Assembly (NCBI RefSeq): GCF_024231755.1
Contig: NZ_JAAEQH010000069.1
Location: 1-33,501, forward strand
DNA: 33,501 bases
DNA from: Neptuniibacter sp.
GTDB taxonomy: Bacteria; Pseudomonadota; Gammaproteobacteria; Pseudomonadales; Balneatricaceae
Direction of reading: 5' to 3'
Shown here: piece by piece, positions 18,360 through 25,971 of the stretch
Position numbering within the stretch: position 1 is the stretch's first letter
Layout: each line of letters opens with the position of its first letter
Notes under the pieces: model-generated
Told to the model about the DNA's origin: nothing
The model's input: the letters and a program-made list of their open reading frames with translations, nothing else
Database searches by the model: none
Made by a program: the position numbers and the translations under genes

Positions 18360-19819
18360 TCTTTGTTCTTATTATTCTGCCCCGGGTAGTTTTTTCGGAT
18401 TTCATGCCAGATAACTTTCTGGCTTTCCCTACCATATTTATTAGTTACATCCTGCCAGCCCGCTGCCACATCTCGCATAGCTTCCTGCGCAGTTTTTACT
18501 CCACTGGCGGCAAGAAAAATTTGTTTATTTAATATCGAAATATACTCTGTATCACCGGGTAAACCTGTGCCTGCGGGTACGGTATGAGGTAGATCCTGCT
18601 GAACAGTGTTAAGCACTTCGGCAGTGTAAATTTTCTGCATAGCAGAGTTTGAAAGATGGGAAAAACGATAAGGATCAGAAAAACCACCTTTCGTACCAAT
18701 AGCTTCTACGGAGATATCGGGATCGGTTAGCCACATAGCAAACAGATATGCGAGTTCTTTATTCTGCGCACGCTTGGGGATAACAAGGTTGTTACCATAA
18801 ATCAGCGTGGTTCGCCGGTTTAGCTTATCCCCAATACGGACACCCGGCATAGGCACAGCGATGAAGTCACCCCGCACTTTAGAATGGGGAAGATTGAAAA
18901 TCTTAGCCCCTGCCAGAGTAATAATCGTTGAATAGCCTTTACCATTAAGAAAGCGAGGCAGAGTGAAAGTGTAGTTGCTGTCTTTGTTAAGGATTCCTTC
19001 CGGAGAGAAAGGCACTGTAGCTATATAGCTCTCCGTTGCTGCAATCCCTTCTGGACTATTGATAAGAGGGTTCATATCCTCATCAAATAGAAGTTGATTA
19101 GGCAAGGACTGCGACGCATAACGCAACATCCAGAACATCCAACCGGAAGACTGATCTCTTTGCTCTAGCGATCCTACGATTCCTCTGTCAGGCATATGGA
19201 AGAACTCAACCTGCTGTTGGTATTCCTGCCAGGTTTCAGGCGCTTGTAAGGCCTTACCATAGAGCTTTTGATAACGAGCCTGATGATTAGGATCATCCAG
19301 TAGATCTCGACGTAAATAGAGTATTGCCAAATCACCATCAGCAGGTATTGCCACTTGATTTCCAGCGAATTCAGCCTGTAACACTGGCAAAATGAGATCA
19401 TTATCCATCCCCACACCTAACTGAAAACGATCAGCATAAGGGCGCAGATTTTCTATTAGCAACTGTTGGTATAGATCTGCATATTCACGGTTACGGGCGA
19501 TAGTCAGGTCTACGTTTTCTGCCTGGCGTATGAAGTTCAGGGACGCAACCTGTGGCATGGTATGAACATCAATTGAAGTCCCTGTTTCGGTTTCCCAACG
19601 TGCTTTAAGCTGATGACTATCGCCGAGGAAATTTGCGATATTTCCCTGCTTTGCGACCAGATGAAGTACTTCACCTGATCGCACCTCACCTGAAGCAATC
19701 AGAGATTTCACATGCTCAACTGCGAGTTCTGCCTGCTGACCAGCATGACTGGTAAATGAAAGAAAAATGCTAGAAAGAAACAACAGGGCTTTAATACCCT
19801 GAACACTATACCGCTGCAT
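18356..19819 (-). CDS. Extracellular solute-binding protein, family 1, without transporter
   Basis: A 487-residue secreted protein. Residues 1-26 form a signal peptide with a likely cut after SHA. The mature part matches the sugar/polyol-type binding proteins: VLHLVAKQGNIANFL, LKARWETETGTSIDVHTMP, DLTIARNREYADLYQQLLIENLRPYAD, AIPADGDLAILYLRRDLLDDP, APETWQEY, and a C-terminal NLVIPKRAQNKELAYLFAMWL. No permease or ATPase gene adjoins; instead its stop overlaps the start of the GGDEF-EAL receptor gene. This suggests a sensory rather than transport role, presenting a ligand to the receptor's periplasmic domain. The ligand is not known. Confidence 0.88.
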   Translation of the reverse strand: MQRYSVQGIKALLFLSSIFLSFTSHAGQQAELAVEHVKSLIASGEVRSGEVLHLVAKQGNIANFLGDSHQLKARWETETGTSIDVHTMPQVASLNFIRQAENVDLTIARNREYADLYQQLLIENLRPYADRFQLGVGMDNDLILPVLQAEFAGNQVAIPADGDLAILYLRRDLLDDPNHQARYQKLYGKALQAPETWQEYQQQVEFFHMPDRGIVGSLEQRDQSSGWMFWMLRYASQSLPNQLLFDEDMNPLINSPEGIAATESYIATVPFSPEGILNKDSNYTFTLPRFLNGKGYSTIITLAGAKIFNLPHSKVRGDFIAVPMPGVRIGDKLNRRTTLIYGNNLVIPKRAQNKELAYLFAMWLTDPDISVEAIGTKGGFSDPYRFSHLSNSAMQKIYTAEVLNTVQQDLPHTVPAGTGLPGDTEYISILNKQIFLAASGVKTAQEAMRDVAAGWQDVTNKYGRESQKVIWHEIRKNYPGQNNKNKE

Positions 19820-20022
19820 ACCGGCCCCTGATTATTGTTATTATTTTCAGTTTAAAAAGTATCTACACTTAAAACAGCTTAGTACAGTTTTTAGATAACT
19901 CTTCTTTTACGGAATATTTAAGGGAACACTTTTAAAGAACAACAAGTTAGACTAATTTTCGGCCTACGTACAATAGTGTTTAGAATCAGTGGAAATAAAC
20001 AACCCCAACGGATTCTCCAAAG

Positions 20023-21366
20023 CTATGACCTGTTGTATTCATCGATAGATAGTTTTCGTGCCGATGCATAATCAATCACGGGAGAGATACTGCCAGAGAG
20101 TATCCATTGCTTAATAAAAATATTATCTGGATCGAACCTCTCACTCTGCCGTAGCGGATTGAAAATGCGGAAATAAGGCGCGGCATCCGCCCCAACAGAG
20201 GCAGACCACTGCCAACCGCCAAGATTAGAAGCGAAGTCTCCATCAATGAGATGCTGCATAAAGAATCGCGCTCCTAAACGCCAATCCTGGCGCAGAAGTT
20301 TAGTCAGGAAAGAAGCAGTTACCATACGCAATCGGTTATGCATCCACCCCGTTTCGAGGAGTTGTCTCATCCCTGCATCAACCAGAGGAAAACCGGTATT
20401 CCCCTCACACCAGGCATTAAATAAAGCGTTATCCTGGTGCCAGATGATTCGCTGTTCCACTTCCGGTTTAAACGGTTGCCAACGATTCATCTCCGGATAT
20501 AACACCAAAAGGTGACGATAAAACTCCCGCCAGATCAATTCGGTTACCCACTGATTGTCAAACCAGCTTTCATCTTGTGAATAGGTCTTTAAAGCTGCCA
20601 GACACTGCCTGACACTTAGTACACCCATACTCAGATAGGGTGATAAAGATGATGTAGCCTCAAGCGCAGGAAAATCACGTTCGTTAGGATATTCACTCAG
20701 TTTTGTGGTTACAAAAGTTTGTAACCGTTGGTGTGCATGATCAGCACCTGCAGGCCATAGAGTATTATTCCAATCAGCCCCCAAACAATTTGCATAATTG
20801 ATCTGATAGGGAATTGGATCAGCTGGAATAGAATGCTCCAACTGAGGTGCAGGCGCAGGCAGCGGTTGCGGATTTATTCGAATAAACTCAGCCCGCCAAC
20901 GCCTGCTGAAAGGGGTAAAAACACGGTAAGGTTCGCCCTGCTGATTGAGAATAGTTCCAGCTGGCATTACCAAATCACAGTCATAGCTCGAACAGTTAAT
21001 ACTGTTACGTCCGAATAGCTGCTCTACCCTTTGATCCCTTAATAACTCGTATTCAGCATATTCCTTGTTGAAGAACAAACCTGTTACAGCATGCTCCTTA
21101 GCAAGAGCGAAGAGCTTTTCTGGTATCTCTTCATTGCTGTCAGTAAAAATAACTTTTAACGGGATATTTAGCTTTTCAAGGTCTTTCGATAACTGCTGCA
21201 GATTCGCTAACCAGAACTGAACCCTGCATTTGGCCTCATCCTGCTGCAACCATTGCTCTGGCGAGATGGCGGCAACTGCAATTACCCCTTCACCTAGGCT
21301 ACAGGCATGATAGAGGGCGTGGTTATCAACTGTCCGAAGGTCATTTCTAAACCAGACAAGCTTCAT
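20023..21366 (-). CDS. phrB: Class I CPD photolyase with shortened C-terminus
   Basis: A 447-residue FAD enzyme that splits UV-induced pyrimidine dimers with blue light. The N-terminal antenna domain starts KLVWFRNDLRTVDNHAL. The FAD domain shows YPNERDFPALEATSSLSPYLSMG, ELIWREFYRHLL, NTGFPLVDAGMRQL, GWMHNRLRM and GDFASNLGGWQWSAS, ADAAPYFRIFNP; the Asn before L-G-G-W matches the flavin-contacting Asn of photolyases. After FIKQW the protein goes almost straight to PVIDYASARKLSIDEY, so roughly 25 residues present in E. coli PhrB are missing in frame. It is the last gene of the sigma/ChrR operon, 46 bases after the DUF523-DUF1722 gene. Confidence 0.95.
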   Translation of the reverse strand: MKLVWFRNDLRTVDNHALYHACSLGEGVIAVAAISPEQWLQQDEAKCRVQFWLANLQQLSKDLEKLNIPLKVIFTDSNEEIPEKLFALAKEHAVTGLFFNKEYAEYELLRDQRVEQLFGRNSINCSSYDCDLVMPAGTILNQQGEPYRVFTPFSRRWRAEFIRINPQPLPAPAPQLEHSIPADPIPYQINYANCLGADWNNTLWPAGADHAHQRLQTFVTTKLSEYPNERDFPALEATSSLSPYLSMGVLSVRQCLAALKTYSQDESWFDNQWVTELIWREFYRHLLVLYPEMNRWQPFKPEVEQRIIWHQDNALFNAWCEGNTGFPLVDAGMRQLLETGWMHNRLRMVTASFLTKLLRQDWRLGARFFMQHLIDGDFASNLGGWQWSASVGADAAPYFRIFNPLRQSERFDPDNIFIKQWILSGSISPVIDYASARKLSIDEYNRS

Positions 21367-21412
21367 TGCTTATCAACTCCCTGACGATTCCTGAAAAGTA
21401 TTCCCGAACAGG

Positions 21413-22378
21413 CTATATATAATTTCTCAGCCCCAGCTCATGTGGATAAGGGTCAAGATAAGCCTGTGACTGGATGTAATCACTGCCATGACGTTTGAGG
21501 TAATGTTTCAAAAGGGTCAGGGGAACAACTAAATGCACTTTTGCAGTCCGGTACTGCTCGATAGTTTCAAGCAGATCCTGCTTGGTATCAGAATCAATCT
21601 CTTTTTTCAGATAACCGAGTATATGCATCAGCGTGTTGGTATGACTCTTGCGGTTTGCCCGCTTGGTCAGATGTTGCATCAGCTGCAGGATATATTGCTC
21701 CAACACCTCGGATAAAGGCTGATGTGAAGCCTCTTCAGCCAGATATCGTCCGATCGTTTTATAGCCTTCATAGCAATGCGCCATTAGCTGATACTTATGG
21801 CGGCTATGGAACTGTAGCACCTGATGCAGTGAAGGGTCCGACATCACCTCCTGTTGCCAGCTGTGATACACAAAAACCCGGGTAATGAAATTTTCCCGTA
21901 GAACAGGATCGTTTAAACGCCCCTCCTCCTCTACAGGTAAGGCAGGATTATTGCGCATTAACTGCGCAGCATATGCGCCTCGCCCTGCTTCATTGGGTAA
22001 ACCATTTTCATGGTACACCTTAACCCTTTCCATACCGCAGCTAGGGGAGCCCTTCATCAGGATATAACCACATAACTCGGTGTGCTTCGCACTTACCTCA
22101 TCAGCATAAGCATGAAGCTTATCAGTCACATCAAAGTCTGGATCTTTTACACCAACAACACGAGGAGATGCTGCATCTCCAACTAAGCGGATCGGTTCAC
22201 GGGGAGTAGACAAACCTATGGAGACTTCTGGACAAAGGGGTACAAAGTCAAAACACTCATTTAATACATTGAGGCAGTATTTCGAGCGTTTGTGACCACC
22301 ATCGTAACGTACTTTATGCCCCATAAGACATGCGCTAATCCCAACCGGGATAGAACGACTCTTAACTTGCTGTTCCAT
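21413..22378 (-). CDS. DUF523 (TudS-like)-DUF1722 (YbgA-like) fusion protein
   Basis: A 321-residue soluble protein. The N-terminal DUF523 domain (about 8-160) carries three cysteines in the pattern that holds a [4Fe-4S] cluster in thiouracil desulfidase TudS: Cys17 (GISACLMG), Cys49 (LCPEV) and Cys114 (GSPSCGM). The C-terminal DUF1722 domain (about 185-310; VLQFHSRHKYQLMAHCYEGYKTIGRYLA) matches E. coli YbgA, whose gene also precedes phr. Here it lies 24 bases after chrR and 46 before the photolyase, so it shares the light-stress operon. Desulfuration of thiolated bases is inferred from the TudS family only. Confidence 0.9.
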   Translation of the reverse strand: MEQQVKSRSIPVGISACLMGHKVRYDGGHKRSKYCLNVLNECFDFVPLCPEVSIGLSTPREPIRLVGDAASPRVVGVKDPDFDVTDKLHAYADEVSAKHTELCGYILMKGSPSCGMERVKVYHENGLPNEAGRGAYAAQLMRNNPALPVEEEGRLNDPVLRENFITRVFVYHSWQQEVMSDPSLHQVLQFHSRHKYQLMAHCYEGYKTIGRYLAEEASHQPLSEVLEQYILQLMQHLTKRANRKSHTNTLMHILGYLKKEIDSDTKQDLLETIEQYRTAKVHLVVPLTLLKHYLKRHGSDYIQSQAYLDPYPHELGLRNYI

Positions 22379-22402
22379 AACGATTCTCCCGCCTGCTTAA
22401 AT

Positions 22403-23080
22403 TCAGAAGCCTGTGATTGGTTGTACGATTTTGCCAAGCAAGGTGCTGAACTTGAGCGGTGCATCGGTAGCGATCAGGCAGATGCAATCTTCATCGCTAT
22501 CTACCAGAGGCTGATGCTCAATTTCATTGTCCAGATCAGCAATATCCCCCGCCGTAAAACGCCCCATCTCATCCGAGAATGAACCACGCAGAATGAGGGT
22601 TAGCTCATTACCATCATGACTATGTGGCAGCATCGCTTTACCGGGCGCTATCCGCAACAGGCGGGAAACCCCACCACGCTCGGTTTTAAAGGGCAGATCG
22701 CAATAAGAGACACCGGGCACAATACGTTTCCATTCGACCTGCTCCAGTGAACCACCAATAACTTCTGCCAGAGGTTGAGGCAGATCGCTATCGATAGATT
22801 CTGCTCTATCTTGAACTACCGGTTCAAATACCGAAGCAGAAAAACCAGTCTCTTCATCGTCTAATGCAGCCAATACCTGATCTAGTGCATCATCACTAAT
22901 ATTTGCCGCTTCGAGGCTATCCAAAAGCATGCCGCCGATCGCTTCCGATTGCTGTACTCGCTCACGACATTCAGGGCACATGGAGATATGACAGGCAACT
23001 ACCAGTGCCATTGCCTGCGACATCGATCCAGCGGCATAACTGACCAGAGTAGCTTCATCCAGGTGATGTTTAATGTTCAT
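22403..23080 (-). CDS. chrR: ChrR-type zinc/cupin anti-sigma factor
   Basis: A 225-residue anti-sigma factor that holds its partner sigma inactive until singlet oxygen or related oxidants appear. The N-terminal zinc domain has ligands at His6, His31, Cys35 and Cys38 (HISMCPEC), the same spacing as Rhodobacter ChrR. The C-terminal cupin (about 105-215) has metal ligands in PHSHDGNELTLILRG and IEHQP. The reading frame opens at 23095, but GGAGG seven bases before the ATG at 23080 and the four-base ATGA overlap with the sigma stop fix the start there. Sigma and anti-sigma are thus co-translated. Confidence 0.94.
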   Translation of the reverse strand: MNIKHHLDEATLVSYAAGSMSQAMALVVACHISMCPECRERVQQSEAIGGMLLDSLEAANISDDALDQVLAALDDEETGFSASVFEPVVQDRAESIDSDLPQPLAEVIGGSLEQVEWKRIVPGVSYCDLPFKTERGGVSRLLRIAPGKAMLPHSHDGNELTLILRGSFSDEMGRFTAGDIADLDNEIEHQPLVDSDEDCICLIATDAPLKFSTLLGKIVQPITGF

Positions 23081-23670
23081 ACACCATCCCTCCATATCGT
23101 TTTTAACTTTTCAGAAGCCAGTCTTATTCTTGACTTCACACTACCCAAAGGAACACCTAACCGGTCCGATATATCTGAGTGGGAACGCCCTTCAAAAAAG
23201 GACATATAGATAACTTGCGCCTGCTTTTCCGGTAACTGCGCTATAGCTCTGTTGAGACGATCTGACGTAACCATCTCTTCGCCAGGATTGTGCTCATCCG
23301 GTTCTTCATGCCACTCTTCCAGGCCATACTCTGGATACTTCTGTTTACGCATCCAATCGATACTCAGGTTACGCGCCAGGGTAAAAATCCATGTACTCGC
23401 TGCAGCTTTCGAACGATTGTACATATGCGCTTTGCGCCAGACTGCTAGCATGGTTTCCTGCATTAACTCTTCCGCTGTTGTCTCTACTAAACCTAAACGG
23501 ATAATGTAAGCCTTCACTTTAGGCGCAAAGTGTTTGAAGAGTTCTATATACAGTGTTTTCTTCTTAGTCTCTGCCAATTGAGCTAGCAGATCGCTCCAGT
23601 CTTGTGATTTTTCACGTTGGGGCATGGTAACTATATTGTCCACATCTTCACCCGGTGGTTTATTTTCCAT
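23077..23670 (-). CDS. rpoE: ECF sigma factor of the RpoE-ChrR (ECF11) type
   Basis: A sigma-70 family regulator with region 2 (about 35-110 of this frame; ELFKHFAPKVKAYIIRLGLVETTAEELMQETMLAVWRKA, then STWIFTLARNLSIDWMRKQK) and region 4 (about 140-195; LPEKQAQVIYMSFFEGRSHSDISDRLGVPLGSVKSRIRL). Pairing with ChrR places it in the singlet-oxygen responsive group. The frame opens at 23697, but AGGGGAG just before the ATG at 23670 favours that start (197 residues). The candidate -10 lies only a few bases upstream of it, so a downstream start such as the ATG at 23625 cannot be excluded. It heads the operon rpoE-chrR-DUF523/DUF1722-phrB. Confidence 0.9.
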   Translation of the reverse strand: MENKPPGEDVDNIVTMPQREKSQDWSDLLAQLAETKKKTLYIELFKHFAPKVKAYIIRLGLVETTAEELMQETMLAVWRKAHMYNRSKAAASTWIFTLARNLSIDWMRKQKYPEYGLEEWHEEPDEHNPGEEMVTSDRLNRAIAQLPEKQAQVIYMSFFEGRSHSDISDRLGVPLGSVKSRIRLASEKLKTIWRDGV

Positions 23671-23677
23671 AACTCCC

Positions 23678-23705
23678 CTTACGGATATTGGTTTCATTCA
23701 GATCA
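23678..23705 (-). promoter_or_regulatory. ECF-type promoter for the sigma/chrR/photolyase operon
   Basis: Minus-strand TGATCT (23705-23700), 16 bases, then CGTAAG (23683-23678), matching the TGATC-type -35 known for RpoE/ECF11 sigmas. It implies autoregulation. The -10 lies very near the favoured start codon, which leaves almost no leader. Confidence 0.6.
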
Positions 23706-23735
23706 TATGTCATATGTAAAAAATAAATATGATCT
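23700..23735. repeat. 9-bp inverted repeat formed by two divergent -35 elements
   Basis: AGATCATAT (23700-23708) and ATATGATCT (23727-23735) are perfect inverted repeats 18 bases apart. Each arm contains one TGATCT -35 element pointing away from the other; the spacer holds a CATATGTCATATG duplication. Confidence 0.7.
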
Positions 23736-23757
23736 TTTCTCTTTAATGCTGCGTAAT
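23730..23757 (+). promoter_or_regulatory. ECF-type promoter for the amine oxidase-DUF1365-methyltransferase operon
   Basis: Plus-strand TGATCT (23730-23735), 16 bases, then CGTAAT (23752-23757). The start codon is about 20 bases downstream. It mirrors the minus-strand promoter of the sigma operon. Confidence 0.65.
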
Positions 23758-23777
23758 AAGGTATCAATTAACAAATT

Positions 23778-25166
23778 ATGGACATCCTGATGAATTTAGC
23801 AGCGATAAGACCAAAAAAAATTGCAGTTGTCGGCTCTGGTGTATCCGGCCTGAGCTGCGCATGGCTGCTAAACAAAGCGCATCAGGTAACGCTTTATGAG
23901 AAAGATGATCGTCTCGGCGGGCATTCCAATACAGTTACATTCCCCCTTGATAGCAGCAATGTAAACGTAGACACCGGGTTTATCGTATTCAATCCGGTTA
24001 ACTACCCGAATTTGGTTAAATTTTTTGAAACTCTGAATATCAACACCTGTGAAACTGATATGTCTTTCGCAGTATCAATGAATAAGGGTGAGCTGGAATA
24101 TTCTGGTACAGGGCTAAAAGGACTATTGGCTCAGAAAAGAAATCTAGTTCGTCCCTCCTTCTGGCGAATGGTCCGAGAGTTACTCCGTTTTTATCGGGAA
24201 TCCGAACAGATGATGCAGCAAGATGATCTCCATAAGATCACACTCAAAGAGCTTCTGCAGCAACACCGTTACGGAACTGAATTTATCCAGAATCATCTGC
24301 TGCCTATGGGTGCAGCGATCTGGTCAACACCGGTCGATAAGATGCTTAACTACCCTGCCAGCAGTTTTCTAAGGTTCTGTCGTAATCATGGATTAGTTCA
24401 ACTTAAAGATCGCCCACAGTGGCGCACTGTGATTGGTGGCAGTAAGCAATATGTCAATCGTATCGCTGAGGAACTGGAAGGTAAGATAAAGCTTAACAGC
24501 CGGATTCATCGCATTATTCGTAATCAAGATGAAGTCATCATTGAAGACCACCACGGTAACCGTGAATACTATGATGATGTAGTACTGGCTTGCCATTCTG
24601 ATCAAGCGCTTGCATTGCTTGATTCACCGACGGAATCAGAACAGACATTACTATCCAGATTTCCCTATCAGCGTAACAAAGCTTACCTTCATATGGATGA
24701 AAGCCTGATGCCAATTCGCAAAGCGGTATGGTCAAGCTGGAATTACCTATCCGAAACAGATCAAGATGAATCCCAGCAGGTCTCAGTCACCTATTGGATG
24801 AACCAATTGCAGCCTCTCGGCACCGAAAAGCCATTGTTTGTTTCTCTCAACCCTCTCAGGGAACCAGCAGAGGGCAGTATTATCCGCAGCTTTTTCTACG
24901 ATCACCCGGAGTTCGGGCGTGATGCTTTAACATCGCAAAAACAGCTTTGGTCACTACAAGGGAAACGGCGGACCTGGTTTTGCGGCGCCTATTTTGGATA
25001 CGGTTTTCATGAAGACGGCCTGCAGGCAGGTTTGGCTGTAGCTGAACAGTTAGGGGGCGTGCCCCGCCCTTGGCACCTCGAAGATAAAAACAGCCGTATT
25101 TTCGTTGATGAGCAGCGCCCTGTATGTTCAGCACAACCACAACTGGATGGTTTGGCCCATGGTTGA
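23778..25166 (+). CDS. FAD-dependent amine-oxidase-like oxidoreductase of the lipid operon
   Basis: A 462-residue flavoprotein. The Rossmann FAD motif KIAVVGSGVSGLSCAWLLNKAHQVTLYEKDDRLGGHSNTV is at residues 13-52 and the second FAD contact, TWFCGAYFGYGFHEDGLQAGLAVAE, near the C-terminus. The fold is that of NAD(P)-binding Rossmann/amine oxidases and phytoene-desaturase relatives. In ChrR-linked clusters such proteins accompany DUF1365 and a CFA-like methylase; desaturation or oxidation of a methylated phospholipid acyl chain (as by UfaD or UfaO in Rhodobacter) is a reasonable inference, not shown. The start is either 23778 or the ATG at 23790, neither with a strong ribosome site. Its stop overlaps the next gene. 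Confidence 0.9.
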   Translation: MDILMNLAAIRPKKIAVVGSGVSGLSCAWLLNKAHQVTLYEKDDRLGGHSNTVTFPLDSSNVNVDTGFIVFNPVNYPNLVKFFETLNINTCETDMSFAVSMNKGELEYSGTGLKGLLAQKRNLVRPSFWRMVRELLRFYRESEQMMQQDDLHKITLKELLQQHRYGTEFIQNHLLPMGAAIWSTPVDKMLNYPASSFLRFCRNHGLVQLKDRPQWRTVIGGSKQYVNRIAEELEGKIKLNSRIHRIIRNQDEVIIEDHHGNREYYDDVVLACHSDQALALLDSPTESEQTLLSRFPYQRNKAYLHMDESLMPIRKAVWSSWNYLSETDQDESQQVSVTYWMNQLQPLGTEKPLFVSLNPLREPAEGSIIRSFFYDHPEFGRDALTSQKQLWSLQGKRRTWFCGAYFGYGFHEDGLQAGLAVAEQLGGVPRPWHLEDKNSRIFVDEQRPVCSAQPQLDGLAHG

Positions 25167-25971
25167 TCTAAATAGCTGTATCTATCAAGGGCATGTGATG
25201 CATCACCGTTTCAGTCCAGCTAAACACCGTTTTATCTATCGGGTCTTTTCCTGCTGTATTGATCTGGATGAACTACCCTGGCTTGATCAATTAAAACTCT
25301 TTTCCTTAAACAGCTTTAATCTGTTTTCCTTCCATGAGAAAGATTATGGATCTGGACGAGAGGAAGGCAACCTTGTCGGCTATATCCGTTCTCTGCTAAT
25401 AAAACGCGGTTATCCAAGTGCGACTCACAGAATCAAACTGCTCTGCTACCCTCGTATTTTAGGTTATGCCTTTAACCCATTGAGCGTTTACTTCTGCTAC
25501 AACGCTGAAGAAAAACTGGAAGTCATTCTCTATGAAGTGAGTAACACTTTTGGCTCTCGACATACCTACCTTCTACCCGCTGGAGATAGCATTGATGTCG
25601 TAAGGCACGGTTGCAACAAGAAACTCTACGTCAGCCCATTTATGCCTATGGATACAGCCTACAGCTTCCGTATCCAGCCCCCGACCAAGAAAGTCGCTGT
25701 TTGTATTCGCCAGAGCAATAGCAACGCAGTTGATTCGCACCCGATACTGCACGCGACATTTACAGGATCACACTCAACACTGAACGATCTTTCTCTCCTG
25801 AAAATGCTGATCAAATATCCATTAATGACACTTAAGGTCATGGGCGGCATCCACTGGGAAGCTCTTAAACTTTGGCGCAAAAAACTCAAAATTCAGCCGC
25901 GTGATAAAAACAGAACATTAAGCATCAGTTGGCAGGATAAAAGCGGAGTATCACACCATGAAAGCTTATGA
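25159..25971 (+). CDS. DUF1365 family protein
   Basis: A 270-residue protein of the DUF1365 family, nearly always encoded between an amine-oxidase-like flavoprotein and a CFA-like methyltransferase. Typical segments are IYQGHVMHHRFSPAKHRFIYRVFSCCIDLDEL near the start, LCYPRILGYAFNPLSVYFCYN in the middle and YVSPFMPMDTAYSFRIQPP later. The frame opens at 25105, but the ATG at 25159, which overlaps the preceding stop by eight bases (ATGGTTGA), gives the expected N-terminus. No biochemical function is established; co-occurrence points to a part in acyl-chain modification. Confidence 0.9.
   Translation: MVDLNSCIYQGHVMHHRFSPAKHRFIYRVFSCCIDLDELPWLDQLKLFSLNSFNLFSFHEKDYGSGREEGNLVGYIRSLLIKRGYPSATHRIKLLCYPRILGYAFNPLSVYFCYNAEEKLEVILYEVSNTFGSRHTYLLPAGDSIDVVRHGCNKKLYVSPFMPMDTAYSFRIQPPTKKVAVCIRQSNSNAVDSHPILHATFTGSHSTLNDLSLLKMLIKYPLMTLKVMGGIHWEALKLWRKKLKIQPRDKNRTLSISWQDKSGVSHHESL

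Noticed and set aside
19820-20022. Small gene or RNA in the gap between the photolyase and the binding-protein gene
   Set aside because: No ribosome site with a credible frame, no strong stem, no repeat seen; probably the promoter region of the binding-protein operon and the photolyase 3' end.
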